Source of the DNA: Paraphysomonas bandaiensis
Taxonomy: Eukaryota > Chrysophyceae
DNA: 64,000 nt
Reading direction: 5' to 3'
NCBI GenBank assembly: GCA_965644295.1
Contig: CBFFRP010000049.1
Coordinates: forward strand, 1-64,000
Part shown: positions 1 to 13,200 of the stretch, piece after piece
Layout of the letters: each line of letters starts with the position of its first letter
How positions within the stretch are numbered: position 1 is the stretch's first letter
Made by a program: the position numbers and the translations under genes
Notes under the pieces: generated by a model
Database searches by the model: none
What the model saw: only the letters and a program-made list of their open reading frames with translations
Told to the model about the DNA's origin: nothing

Positions 1-1299
1 CAGTTATAGGTACATGTAGGGACTATCACTACTACGAGCTGCTGTGTTATGTATTACTGCTGAACGCTGATTGGCTGTTAGTCTTCTGCCATTTTGGTCT
101 GTGGCTGTTGGGTTGGTTTAAGGCTCTTCCTATAGGCCTCTACGTGAATCTTCCAGAAGGTGGATATCTCCACATAATTAGCCAAATCTTGTGGAATCTT
201 TTGCAGAATATTGTTCTGTGTTCTCTGCTGTGTTTCTAGATGAGTTCATAGAATATAAATGGTTCTGTATGAGTTGTTTGTGTTCTATGTGCAGTTATTA
301 TTGAGTTACTAGCCTTGCTTTTTAACACGTTTGAGGAGGCGTCTTCAGATAAGTGCTTGAGGGTGCTCAGGCAGTTGCAAAGCATAGTAGTAAGCGTATT
401 CATCTTCACATTTGCTGCTTTTGTTGTCATATTTACACATTCGTTTCATATACTTAGCTGCACTCGGTGTGACACCCCGGTTTAGGTATACCAGCTCACC
501 CTGTAGAATTCTAAAATGGCCTGGAAACTGTTTATTCAGTTCCACCAATTTGTACTGGGTTTCCCCACAGGGAAATCTAATAACCTATTTATTTAGCCCA
601 ATTCACTTACTAACATCTCCTTCTCAGGATCATCAAGTGGAAGCATGAAACACAGCGAGGCGGAGGGATGGGGGAGCGCTCTGTGCCGCTTAGAGCATTC
701 TTCCTGAGCCAGAGAAGGGGCTCTCCGTATCGTAATAAAACGTTCGTTTTTTTATTACTCTTCCCTTCCACTCTATCTTTAAATATAATAATTACTTAGC
801 TTATATAATAATATTAATAATACTATACTTTAAATAATAATATTATTAAGTTATCCATTTTATACACCCAAAAAGTAACAAGATGACAACTTGGATAAAA
901 CGGATAATGTGGGCTTGCATACATATGTGTATGTGTGCAAAGCAATACCCAAGTACAGAAGTACAAAATAAAGATTATTATCGTATAATGAATCATGAAT
1001 AATACTGTCTACAATATCAACGGCTAATAATACTGTCTACAATATCAACGGCTAATAATACCGTCATACAATATCAACGGCTATTGCTAATCCCAACAAT
1101 CACATTCCCTACAGTTTGTGTTCCTAACTGCATGGTACACGTATGCAATGCAGTACTGTACTACTAATCATATAATACAGGACATGTACACGTATATATT
1201 CTATATGTAAGTGGATAGTCCTACACTGACCTCCCCTTATAATTGATGTGTTAATGTGTTATAATTGACACTCCAATTCTGTAAGCTTTAGTTATTAAT
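1..1299. other. AT-rich stretch without an assignable gene
   Basis: No recognisable gene. On the reverse strand an open stretch at about 345-590 reads as a plausible protein (it includes VELNKQFPGHFRILQGELVY) but I recognise no family, and it runs into stops on the downstream side. Because the next 4 kb is retrotransposon debris, this may be another fragment of the same kind. Positions 1000-1085 hold three short tandem copies of a unit containing aatactgtctacaatatcaa. The remainder is AT-rich with no visible coding signal. Confidence 0.4.
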
Positions 1300-2960
1300 C
1301 TTCTTCATCAGAAGAATGAACCTCATTTCGAGGTGGCCAGAATTTCTTACATTTTCATCGGGATGTTGAGTTAGGAAATTTTGTAAGAGCATACGTTTTT
1401 TCTAACGTTAGCCCATGGTTCCCGTAGGTTTTTTGTGGTTTTTCATACCCTATCCAATGTACTAGAAATTTTTATTTGACTTTTCCCGGACCTTTAGCTC
1501 TGACCTTTTATTTTTGAAATATGGTCTATAGCCTAAAAGTTTCCACCATCTTTACATGCCACTTGTAAGGGGTCAATAGTAGAGGGATCGTAAATTAAAT
1601 TCCACTTAATTTCTTTATATGATAGTCTTTATTACGTTTAGTAACGATATCTTGAAGAGTATATTTGTCTCCAATAACATTGACTACTCGCATTGGACGC
1701 TTTAAGATATGGTAATAACTTGCTTGCCGGTCCAGGACGTAAAGCATTTTGTCTATGCTCAACTAACACATGGGGAGTTATTGGGAAATTCTTTTTGTTT
1801 GTATATTTGGTGCTGATTGCCATGTGGATTTCATCGTGTTTTGCGAAGATTTCGTCTTGCAACATCCAACAATAGTTGGACTGAACCTTTTGTATTCTAT
1901 CTATCCAATGTGATAGCTTTTGTTCCGTTCCGTCCAAGTTCTCATTTGTGTTCAATGAATAAACTCTTATCTAAATCTACTGCATTCCCAAATAGAATAC
2001 TAGCGGGAGTAACGCCGGTGCTTCTATGTTTAGAGAGAATTCATAATTCTTTGTACTAAAGAAAGGTAGATACATTGACCAATTATTTAGTACATTTTTA
2101 TCAAATATAATATTTCTTAAGTTGCCTTAAAATTTCTTTATTAGCACGTTCCACTATAGCATTTTCTTCTTTAGAATACGCCATCGAAAATGAGTTGATT
2201 ACTTCCAACCATTTCTATCAATGATTTTGTTAAATCATCCACAAATGCTGGTCCAAGATCCGAATGAATCTCAATAGGTGCTCCATATCTACCCAGGTGT
2301 TGAAGCAATCCCCTTTGCCGCCCGCCATGGCAGTGAGATTCTTGAAGTAGGGATTAATTTACTACCCACCTAGAAAAAGAATCGATAATCACTAATATAT
2401 TAGTGTATCCATCCTCATCTGGATGCAGACTCTGGATAGAAATCCACTGCTATTCTTTGCATCGGGCCATATGTTGAGACAGTAAAGGGATGAGCATTAA
2501 TTATTGGTTTAATTCTACTCATCTTTTGACAACAAAAGGACAAGTTTTAATAAATTTTGTCACATGTGCCCCTTGCTTTGACCATTTATGACCATTGTCT
2601 CGTAATTTTTGTATTGTACGATCAATACCATGATGACCTGTAACATTGTTATGAAATCTTTTAATGATTTCCCATTCCTTGTTTGGAACTTTAATATCGG
2701 GAATTAGGGAAGCACATTTTGTTTCCATTTTAGATTCTAATGCACATAGTCTACTAAATGCATCAGCAACAACATTATCAGATCCTTTAATACTCACATA
2801 GATCATAATCATATGCTTGGAAACATTTCAACCATCGCTGAACTTTCTTGTATCCTTGGCGTAATCAGTTCTCAACTGCAGGTAATATTTTTATGATCTG
2901 TTTTGATCGTCAAAGTATCTATACCTTAATAGGTAGGATATTATAGTATGCACTAGTTAT
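1300..2960 (-). pseudogene. Decayed Ty3/gypsy (chromovirus-type) pol remnant
   Basis: Read on the reverse strand in several frames, this is the 3' half of a gypsy pol gene. In order from high to low coordinates: the end of RNase H (TDHKN near 2900, then the SDNVVADAFSRLC motif near 2750), the integrase zinc-binding region (HHGIDRTIQKLRD, about 2620), the integrase core (DGYTNILVIIDSFSRW near 2400, ENAIVERANKEILRQL near 2150), the C-terminal KLLPYLK segment near 1700, and a chromodomain-like stretch (FLVHWIGYEKP, about 1450). Frameshifts and stops interrupt every domain, so it is dead. Chromodomains after integrase define chromoviruses. The reverse transcriptase half and both LTRs are not visible. 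Confidence 0.85.
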
Positions 2961-3535
2961 GTTATGGTAAATGCCTATCTAGCTTCTCTTATATGGCTAT
3001 CATAATATTGATTGAAATATATTGTGAGCCACTTTAACAGAGACAATATTGATGAAAATTTTGGCCGGTCGACCAATCAATATATTTTACAATGTATTGC
3101 AATTTATTGTACAGTGTATTGAAATTTAATATATTGTTTTCTAGCCCTGGTATGTATGTAGCTACTGAGCTGGTTAAGGCTCTCAAATGCATATTGCTAG
3201 TAAACTGACATTCCACACAACACATAGTAGTTACACACTACATGTTGGAAATTGCTCATTCTTAACTAGATCTCAGAGAGAATTTGTCGTTAGTCTAGAT
3301 AGATCAATTAATATCAATTACACTAAATGTGACAAACAACACAAACTCATTTTGTTCTACACATAATCTCCTACAAATGTGAACCTCTCGTTACTAAACA
3401 TATCTTCAAATATCAAACTATTTCAGTTTGTCAATATTATCACGGCATTTGTACATCACCATACTTCACTGTATTCTCGTACGGTGTCTTCAAGTGCCAC
3501 ACTGAATATACTAGAATATAATCCATATTCTAATA

Positions 3536-3995
3536 CTCCCACTCAATGTAGAATGCAGCGATATGAAACAACAGTGAGCACAGTAATCTTTATGCTATGA
3601 TTATCTATTTTCATCAGTAAAATAGTGTGAAATCTTTTAAAGATACATCATGTATAACTAGCAGTCAACTAGATATACAGTTCTGTCGGATTTTCACTTA
3701 CTAAAACACACCTTTGACATCTTCGGGGTTGTTTCTTCTGCTCCTTCATTCTCTTAACCCCGGTAATCGTTTTCTCATGACGGCTAAAAATATTCGTAGA
3801 TAATGCCTTTGTGAAAATATCGGCCGCCGTAGGAAATTTTTCATTAACATGCTCTCTCACCCAGTGATACTTGCTGGCAATATGCTTCGACCTCTTATGA
3901 TACACTGGATTCTCTGAGAGATCCTTTGCACTCATGCTGTTCATAAAGAATGGAGTCGGCTTCGCTACTAAGAGTCCGAGCTCCTTACCAATTTT
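3536..3995 (-). pseudogene. Truncated Ty1/copia 3' end: RNase H C-terminus, polypurine tract and LTR edge
   Basis: The reverse strand encodes a copia RNase H end: PTPFFMNSMSAKDLSENPVY, then HKRSKHIASKYHWVREHV and ADIFTKALS (about 3965-3750). It resembles the end of the intact polyprotein at 30020-34537 (ILNMDSKSAIDLAQNPVNHK, IKYHWIREQV, ADVMTKALS) more than the other two elements. After the coding part a purine-rich tract (ACATTGAGTGGGAG) leads into TATTAGAATATGG at 3535, the same junction form as the three intact elements here, so 3535 should be the outer edge of a 3' LTR running toward lower coordinates. The LTR's far end is not defined. The 5' part is missing beyond about 3995, where the frame breaks. 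Confidence 0.8.
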
Positions 3996-5331
3996 ACTCC
4001 TCTTGGAGTTCTAACAATCTTTAGAACACGTCTCTTCAGCAATGAGGTGTTCTCTACCTTCCGAGCTGGTCTCCACTTTTCGAACTGTGGAGATCTCTCC
4101 ACCTCTACAAACAAGTTCGATACCCTAATATCCTCTGGACTCAAGTCTGGACGTGTTAATTTTGCAATGCATGCATCGGGTACATCTACCATATTAATTT
4201 CACCCAATCAGATGCATTTGCTAACCTTTGCTGCAACCGCTTCCTCCGTATACGACCATCACCGTCAAGTTCAATCGATCGACGAGGTATATAAGAATTC
4301 GATCCTTGCTCATCCTGAGCACACACTTCTTGCGTTATGGGAGGAGCCCCGCTCGAGGTTTACTAAGTTAAGTGCAGCTATGGCAGTACTAAGAATGATG
4401 TTGGAAGAAAATAATCCACCAATGGCTGGTTACCCCAATGAGGAGTATGTCAGGGATACTTGACTAATGGTTGGATTAAATGATGTATCATGAATGAAAA
4501 GACAAAGTATGTATTCAATTAAAATAATGAAGTAAAATTAACGGCAATTACTACTTAGAACCTACTAATATACATACCACGACAAATCTGAACCAAATCG
4601 TAAACTAGCTCCCAATCACCTGCTAAGAAGCATTGTACACTTCAGATGTCTTCACCGCCAATCTGAGTTCAGTTAGCTTCCTAGGTAATGATAACTTTTG
4701 CTCGTCCAAGCCATGGCTTAATTAAGAGTAATGCAATAATACAGTCACCATAATGAACGTGGTATGCGCGATCGTCGCGCTGGTGTGTTAATAGTAATAC
4801 AATATACATGTATACGATGCAGACACATACGAAACAGACTTCGACCACTGGCGTGGAAAATATCCCCCCTACAGTGAGCGTCCAAGTGTGCAATCGCCGA
4901 GGAGGGTCAGTCGCTATCTTGGATTATCGGGAGAACTTCACAGGATGCACACTGAGCATACATTCTGCAATATAACGGCTCAAGCAGTATTTCATCCTCC
5001 TGTAAGGGCCCTCTTCCACTTCACTGTCTCTTCTGATGGTAGTAACCCCACACATGAACCAGTTGTCTCAAGCGGTTAAAAGTCATCGTACTGGTCTTGC
5101 ACAGCATGAAGCTTGCGGTACAGTGAAGTCAAGTCCATTAACGACTCCATTAATCGTCCTTTGTTTTAATCTGCAGGTTGGGTCATAATTTCACCCCACA
5201 ATAAGCGTCTGTGTGTCTATGTATGGTCATCATATAGCGGTGTTTTGTCCATGGGAATATACTGTACATGATTGTAGAGCTACGGAGCGTCCTTCGAGTT
5301 TGCTTCTTGTACGACTGAATGCGTATCGGCA
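3996..5331. other. Unassigned region
   Basis: Two overlapping open stretches (reverse 3968-4207 and forward 4047-4463) match nothing I recognise. They sit against the broken copia fragment, so they may be chance or decayed sequence. No splice-linked gene, RNA gene or transposon end is visible through 5331. Confidence 0.35.
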
Positions 5332-5450
5332 GTCACCATCTTGTTTTTTCGTAAATAATTTGAAGCAGAAATGCTCTATATTACTGAAGTACAACTACGG
5401 CTGAAATACGTATAATTGTTGTCTCAATATTAGAGTATTTTCTTGAACTC
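5332..5450 (-). repeat. Dispersed ~150 bp repeat, copy 1
   Basis: One of four diverged copies of the same sequence (others near 16495-16637, 41655-41812, 48748-48903). Conserved blocks in this copy, given on the forward strand, include gctctatattactga, tacaactacgg and ttgtctcaatattagag. The first and last blocks are partly complementary, so a transcript could fold as a hairpin. The repeat lies about 430 bp upstream of the tepsin start, in opposite orientation to the copies at 41.7 and 48.8 kb. Confidence 0.7.
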
Positions 5451-5878
5451 GGGGGATGTTGTTGGGTGATGTTTGCGTACACTGTACCGTATACACTGCT
5501 GTACAGCAGTATGGGTTTATACAGCACTACACTGGCGATCTATCACATAATACTCGACTTTTTCCTGAAGAACACATCACATATAGTGAAAACCAGGGAT
5601 TTTGTGCTTTCGGAGATATGCAGGTTTCTACATACTGCAGAGTGTGTTTGACATGCTGTGCGTGTATGCCATATGGTGTGGTGCTGTACATATCCACCTC
5701 CAGTACAGAGGTGTGGGGTACACAGCAGTAGTACGTACATATCCATACACTCACTACATGCACACATACACAACATGCATACACACCCACTTGTAGGTAA
5801 CATATACATATCAATCACATTATTTAATACCTCATAACAAACCATATATCCACATAAGGTGTGATATCAATACCTCTC

Positions 5879-8706
5879 ATGGATAAAGGTCTATTAAATG
5901 ATGCAACATCAACAGATGATAGCCCTACACCTGGATATATGTTAGCAGAGATATCCCGTAGGGATTACTGTATTCTTATCTAATTGACTTTAATTTCGTA
6001 TCTTTAGGGGCTACTCTGGTTAGCTATCCAGGATGCGTACAATTAATTGACTTCTTAAATGCACGATTAAAAAAAAATAATCATAACGTGAAGTATAAGT
6101 GTTTGATTATAATAAAAGTACGTATATATGCATATGTATGAGTGTGTATGTATGTGAGTGACTTCATATGTATGTATGTATGTATGTGAGTGACTTCATA
6201 TGTATGTGTGTATGTATGTGAGTGACTTCATATGTATGTGTGTATGTATGTGCGTGACTTCATATGTATGTGTGTATGTATGTGAGTGACTTCATATGTA
6301 TGTATGTGCGTGACTTCATATGTATGTATGTGTATGTATGTGCGTGACTTCATATGTATGTGTGTATGTATGTGTGAGTAACTTCGTATGTATATGTACG
6401 TGTATGTATATATATGTGTGTATATCCTCATATGCATGTATGTATGTATGTATGTATTAGACATGTATTTAATTGTTCTATAGCATGTATGCCGTACTGG
6501 ACGAGCTGATTTCAAGAAAGACATGGCAAGAAGCATGGATGCAGTAAGAGAATGCTTACGTACGTATATATCAGCTCTGTGTAGCCCGTATAACCCTCTA
6601 TATAGAATACAAGGGCCCACCAGACCCTCTACGTGGAGATGAGATCTATAAACGTGTTCGTGATGCTGCAAAAGAGGCTATTGATGCCATATTTGATAGT
6701 CAAATGCCTGTATCATCATCAGCTGTCTCTAACCGCATACAAGGTATGCTTCATATGATGTATCATGTGGTATTGCTCCCTTTATTGATATCCATGTGGT
6801 ACATAGGAATGGGAGGAGGATCAGAGGATGCACAAGTATCTGGGCGCAACACTTCCTCGCAACAATCTTCTGTTCTCTCGGGATTTTCATTCTCCTCCTT
6901 CGGGGGAGGTTCTGACGGTGGAACCTACACTGGTCACCCGGGGGCGGGAGATAAAGACACCCTTTCTAAGGCCAAGACAGGAGGAGGCTATGACTCTAGC
7001 AATAGGCAGTCTGTAACTTCTGGGGGAGGACAGCCGTATTCCAGCAGCAGTGGTATGGCCGGAATTGGTAACCCAAACTTCAAGGATGCCCGAAATGAAG
7101 TGTCATTCATGCAGCGCATGGCTGCCATGGCTGAGGGTGCCTCTGAGAAACTCTCCTTCTCAAGTTCCGACAAAGACAAGGACCGACCATCTCTACCTCC
7201 CAGTGGATCAGGAAGTGCTCCGGCGTGGGGTGATTATCAAATGCGGTCCAACCGAGGTGGTCCTGACTACCCAGGATCACAGCCGTCCTATTCGGGCTCC
7301 CAAAATAATTCTCTGCAGAACGGGGCTAACGGGGAAGGGATTGGTGGAGGGGGAATGGTACCGGACATTCCTTCCTTAGGCGGGGGCATGGGGCGTGCTG
7401 GTCGCGCTGCCTCTGATGGAGCTTATGAGCAATCGCTTGTTTCCTCTCTATGTGAACCAGGGGGTATGAAGGCAGTTCCACCTCAAGATAAACTATCAAC
7501 TTTTCTCTCTGCTGCTCCTACGCTATCTCCCGAGCTAGTGGGTGCGAGTCTGTTGGACTGTCTAAATAGTGACTCGTGGCAATCTCGCGCTAAGGCTTTG
7601 GCAGTAGTGGGAAGTCTCTGTGTGTCTCGGGGGTGTGGAGGGCATTCCGCTTGGTGGAAAGAAAATGGTACAGACGACCTTCAGGCAGTGGCTGCGGGGG
7701 ATTCGAAGGCTAGTGTCCGCTCCCAGGCTACGAAGACTCTCAGAGCAATGGGTATTGCTGCTGATGTGGCACCAGCGCCAGTAAAACGAACTGCAGTGCA
7801 GACATCAGCGCCCGCCAACGCTCCCTCTTTGATTGACTTTGATGATGCTGACAGCACATCTGTCCCGATGCCAACTGACACTTCTAAACAGCGGAACGAA
7901 TCCTTACTTGACCTTTTTGATTCTTCTGCTTCTCCCTCCACAACTTCCAATCAACAACAGACCCAGCAAGAAAGTGGTGGTCTATTTGATGGAATGGCTG
8001 TTGGGGTAGCTGCAGTAGCAAGAGACCCTGCTCTGCAGGCCTCTGTTTTCCAATTTTTGGATTCAATGGACCCTTACACACCATCTGATTCTGCCCCACC
8101 GCCACCCCCAGAACCCTCGCAAACCTCTTCAGGGTTCGATTTTATGAGTTCTTCTTCCTCTCAGCCCTCCAACGTATTTAACTCTGAAGATCCTCTTGGA
8201 GGCAAGGCACTCAACAGTTCCAGAGAACTTTCAGAATTTGAATCACTATCCGTGAGCTCTGGATCACAGCCTCAGCGGAACCCACCAGTAGACATGAGTG
8301 GCCTCAATCTGACCACTACCCATCCTCAACAGCAGTATCAGCAGCAGTACCAACAGCAGTATCAACATCAGTATCAACAGCAGTATCGCCAGCAACAATA
8401 CCAACCGCAGGTAGTACTACTCTGTATATATAAGCCTCTACTCATGTACTTGCGAATGCAGCAACAGTACGTACCGGTCCAGCAGTCTGCTGTGGGCACC
8501 CTGAGTCCGCAGATGGGTCACCGCAAGGAAATTCCTGACTCTGGTAGTTATTTTCATTTGTCATTGCGTTGCTGTGACTAACTTTTGTGTGATTAGCTGG
8601 TAGTGGCTTCTCTTTCCTTGGCGATGGAGAAAAGAAACAGTCTTCGGATGATGCCTTTAGTTTTGTGTCAGATGCTATGAAGAAATCGAGTGGGAGAGGA
8701 AAGTAA
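5879..8706 (+). CDS. TEPSIN: Tepsin, AP-4 adaptor accessory protein (ENTH domain)
   Basis: Tepsin is the AP-4 coat accessory protein at the trans-Golgi network. I infer seven exons: 5879-5957, 6008-6117, 6484-6559, 6606-6743, 6807-8410, 8462-8543, 8597-8706. All junctions are GT-AG and keep frame, giving about 732 residues. Residues 1-135 form the ENTH domain (TDDSPTPGYMLAEI, YKGPPDPLRGDEIYKRVRDA). A Gly/Ser-rich linker follows, then a second helical region at about 341-449 (the tepsin VHS-like domain), then a Gln-rich tract. Both AP-4 motifs are visible: LFDGMAV near residue 526 fits the LFxG(M/L)x(L/V) beta4-binding motif, and SGFSFLGD / DAFSFV in the last exon fit the epsilon-binding motif. 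The ATG at 5879 is the first in frame; human tepsin has extra N-terminal residues, so an upstream exon is possible. Intron 3 carries a minisatellite. Confidence 0.9.
6135..6445. repeat. Intronic minisatellite in tepsin
   Basis: About eight imperfect copies of a ~32 bp unit built around gtgagtgacttcatatgtat fill most of the 366 bp third intron (6118-6483). Every other intron of the gene is 46-63 bp, so the array accounts for the extra length. Confidence 0.9.
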
Positions 8707-9972
8707 GCTATGCAAGGCGGGAGTAAGGCGGGTTGCGCTGTAACTATTACTAGTAAAGATAGAATGAATTTTATTCATGATTGTGTCAATCTACAACATA
8801 TGTGATGCGGTTGTCAGTTGGTAGAGAATAGAATTTTTCTTGTCGCCATCCTGTCTTGTCATGTGATCATGTATATGTGGCTTGAAGATCCGTTAATCTT
8901 GAACGCCGCAGTAATTGACAGTATTCGTTATATTTACGTTATTCTTTCTCACCTCTTCTGTGATGCTTTCCAATGTGTTAGCATTGCTGTTAATCGACGG
9001 GGTTGAAACTTTTCTCATAGAATGGGTCCAGTGTTTACCCCTAAGAAATGATGTCAATCCTGCAAAAAACTACTTATAACATTTTGTATCACATCTGTAG
9101 TACAGAGACTACTAACTTCTCGTCCTTTAATTACGTTTTCAGATATATTATAACTGAAGACTATAAACAATTATGTCGCAATCATAAACGTTGGATATAA
9201 TTCTACAAACTATCTTGAGCGTCACTGGTGCAGACATTGATAGTTGTACTCTCCACTTCTATTAATACAGGTGATATCTGATCTGATCATGACTACTATC
9301 TCTCATATCATACAACTACTCTTCTACTTCCTCCTTATTAGTTTCATGAATCACCCATCTGTGCCACATTAATATCAGCATTCTGAATGACTTTAGAAGC
9401 ATATTTAGGTTGAGATATTCTGTATTTTGTATGATACGATATACGATATTTATTGTACAATTGAAGTGAGTTAGCAGTGTGCAATATGTGAATCCAACTT
9501 GTACTTGTGACGAGTTAATATAATACAAAGGAAGTGTAATTAATATACGGTATAGAAGTGACTAGTGAACATATGATACCCAGGTCTTCAGCATATGTTG
9601 TGAATGCTGAGGATAATCTGAATGTTAATTTAGTGTACATTGTGTGCAACGTTAAGAGTAAAGTTAACTTCTAACAGTACTCAGTAATGATACTTAATGG
9701 TACAATGTACAATGAAATATATTATCCTTTAATATATTTACTACATTCGAAAATGCATATATAATAGTAATAAGAGTACATTTATATTTATATTTCATTG
9801 CTGCTTTGCATGTGAATATCGCATCGCATCGAGCATCGACACAGTTAGCAGTGTGTCTGTAGGATGGAGTACAGCACACGACACCACACTGAAGCAACAG
9901 TTATTACAACACGCAAATTATTATAGTGATATATATGCATAACATTAACCACAAATATATAGATATAGATAG
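8707..9972. other. AT-rich intergenic DNA
   Basis: No coding exon, RNA gene or transposon end is visible between the tepsin stop and the LTR at 9973. Open stretches here are short and low in complexity. Confidence 0.5.
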
Positions 9973-10238
9973 TATTAGGATTCAGCTTAATACATGATTG
10001 TATCTGTGAGTTATAATGTTCAATGAAATACACCATGAACTGAATTAGAGAGAGTATCTGTCGAAGATACGTGATCGTCATCATAACGTCGTCATTATCA
10101 GTTACACTTCTAACTATTCCGTTGTGCATGATAGTACGTTCTATATTGTTATTCATAATTTTTCACTCTATCGTGTTCATTACTTACACTCTAATAATCA
10201 CAACATTGTTTTACTATTATAAAGATCAATTCTTTATT
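9973..10238 (+). repeat. 5' LTR of element 1
   Basis: 266 bp, identical by eye to 15445-15710. It contains the promoter and, because gag starts 10 bp beyond it, nearly the whole 5' leader. Confidence 0.95.
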
Positions 10239-10251
10239 TGGTAGCGAGATG
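10239..10251 (+). promoter_or_regulatory. Primer-binding site touching the gag start
   Basis: TGGTAGCGAG directly follows the 5' LTR and the gag ATG is at 10249. TGG complements a tRNA CCA end. The sequence resembles the complement of an initiator methionine tRNA 3' end (TGGTAGCAGAG...), which many copia elements use, but the tRNA itself is not in this window. Confidence 0.7.
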
Positions 10252-13200
10252 TCAGTTAAAGTTACAAGTTACGACTCAACCGACTCGGATTCGACAACCG
10301 ACAAGCGAAAGGACTCAATGCCAAAATTCGATGCGAAGAACTTCTCCAGGTGGCAGAAGAAGTGCCGTGCATGGTTCTATCGCAAGCCTAAGATCGTTTA
10401 TACTCTACAGAACGATCACCCAATTGAGCCTGAAGCAGGAGAAAACTCAGATGACGAGGACTACCAGTATCGACTCGAACAGTATCAGGATGCAAAACGA
10501 TATTATGATGAAGGTAATAACTACCTATGGTCAGTCATTGCAAGCTCTATCATTGGTCAGAATGAAGAGGCTGAAGGGATTTTGGAGAACGTCCCCGATG
10601 GAGACGGTAAAACCGCCTGGACGGACTTGCTCAACCACTTCAAAGAAAAAACGACTAACGACGTCATCACTGATCTGATTGGCCAGTTTCAGAGCATAAA
10701 AATCAAAAAAGGTCAGTCGATAATCAACTTTCTTGACGCTGTCGAAAAGCTCCGAAACAAGCTGATTAATTATGGTCATCGGATAAGTGACCAAGATCTC
10801 ATATCACGCATTCGACAAGGCCTGGTATCCAAAGAAAATATGACGTATCGTGAACTGGCGATCAACCTGCAGATGCACCCTATCGATGACTACAAAACAC
10901 TCATACGCAGACTACGCGGATTAGGAAGCTCGTCTGTCGGAATGCTCTTGTCAAGCAACGAAGAAACAAAAACCGACAGTATTCAGCTTGCAGCCTCAAA
11001 ACCCCCATTTTTCAAAAGTAAAGTGAATTCCAAGCGCAAAAAGGGGACATCTTTCAGAAACCGTTCCAATAAACCGAAACATGACAAGAGAGCTGACAAG
11101 GACATTAAGTGTTTCCGATGCGATGGAAAAGGACACATCGCTTCAGAATGCAAACACTCATGGGAAAGAATCCAACAGATGAAGAATTCCTCTGGAAACA
11201 AATCAACCAGTAGGAAATTCAAAAAAGTTAGATTCCAGACCCACCAGAGCACTGAAAACGACGACTCCGACCAGTTTGCAGATTATGAAGACAGTGGTCC
11301 ATTACAACAGAAAGGACGAGACTTCGGAGGAGTCGGATATCCAACAAACGACGAAACGAACTTCGTTTTTGATCAAGAAGCCGGAATGGGGACCCTTGAT
11401 TCTGGCTGCACAGTCTCCATCACACCTGAAGCCGGATACATCACCAATTATGAGGAATGCCTCACCGACATTCAAACAGCTAAGTCAGGATCAACTATGA
11501 CCTCTTCAGGACATGGAAGACTTGGTATTATCCCCAAGTGCAAGCACGTGGACCATGCTTCAAGAACACTCGTGTCCATCAGCCAATTAGATGACCTAGG
11601 GTATAAAATCTTGTTCGGAAACCAATCAGTTGAGATATATAAAGATGAAATACTGCTATCAAAGGGTAAGAGAGTTGGAGGCCTATATGAAATTCCGTTA
11701 ACAGACCTCGGTACTCCTATTGACGAATCCCACCTTGCTTCAACTGCTTCAGGCCCACTCGCAACCCTAGCACATAAGAGATTGGCACATTCTTCAATTG
11801 GACTCATACAGAAAGCTGTACAGTCAAAATTAGTAACGGGTATTAAGTTAACGAAGTCGGAGATGAATGCTACTTCTTTACCGGGTGGCCTATGTGATGG
11901 TTGTGCTAGTGGTAAATCTCATCGCCGAAAACATAGACACGCTATCAGACAAATGCTGCTCAAGCGTGTAAGAAGAGCGAATGAGCTGGGGGAGCTAGTA
12001 GTAGCCGATTTTTCTGGACCCCATGCACCGGAGGCAATCATTACTGGCAACCGTTACATACTCGGGATGACAGATGTAGCTTCCAGACACCAATGGGACT
12101 CCTACGGACCAACGAGAGATGAAGATTTCGTCATCCAATCCATCCAGAAAGTTGTCATGTATCTACATAGTAAAGGCAAACGCCTACAACATTATCATGC
12201 GGATGGCGGGAAGGAACTGGTATCAAGAAAAGTTCTAGAGTATCTTCAATCAATAGGGGCTACATGGACTTTCAACTCTCCGTATACCCCCGAGGATAAC
12301 CCATTCCAAGAGCGATCATGGCGGACAACAAAAGAACGAGCACTCAGCAGCCTTATCGACTCTGGACTCCCACCGAATTTCTGGGAACAAGCCTCAAGGG
12401 CGACAATACACATCAAGAACAGGTTACCGTGTCAAACAGCTAAAGGATTTATGTCTCCACTTCAGTTTATCGAAAACGAAATACCAGACTTGAGTTATGC
12501 CAGAATATGGGGATGTAAATGCTTTGTGAATATCGATTCCAGTCTCCGAAAGAACAATTGGGACAGACATAGCTGGCCTGGGTATTTTATGGGCTATCGA
12601 GAGGATGGTCCTGGATATATAGTCTTTGTTCCCGCATTAAGAGATTTTGTTATATCAGGACATGTATTTTTCAACGAATGTGTCCCACCAGCGGATAAGA
12701 GATATTTTAAAGAGATAAATGAGATCTTCAGAGAGAATGAGACCTCCAGGACAGTAGAAAGTTTCAAATATCTCATAGGTCTAGCTCATGTAGATCCAGA
12801 CGATGGATTAACATATGTAACGACTCAAATAAAGCTCAGAAAAGGATTAATCGCAGCGTATCGTGGTCTAGTCGACGACAGTGGTGACAAGACACGACTC
12901 ATCCAGCTCGACGACCCTATTCATGCTGCAGACGTCGAAAAGTACACTGAAGAATACATAGAACTCAAAGCAGTTGGTCTCAAATGTATTACGTCTCGAT
13001 CGAAAACCCCAATACATAAATCCAGCAAATCAGATCAAGACCCCGATACAGTTATTGGATCTCCAGCGCCAGCCGCTACTTCCAGGGGGAGTGGCGAGAA
13101 TCTCAGACATCATGATGCCGCGCAGGAGAGAATCAGCAGCCATCGGTGTGAACCTACCCACTCCGATGCAAAGATAGCGAAGACTCGCCCTCCGAAACAA

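Noticed and set aside
4047-4463. 138-codon forward frame as a gene
   Set aside because: No recognisable domain; it overlaps the broken edge of a copia fragment and has no supporting exons.
5456-5845. Several overlapping ~60-100 codon frames on both strands
   Set aside because: Low-complexity TACA/TATG-type sequence yields open frames by chance; no family match and no splice support.
6228-6671. 147-codon reverse frame with His/Tyr/Ile repeats
   Set aside because: It is the translation of the tepsin intronic minisatellite on the wrong strand.
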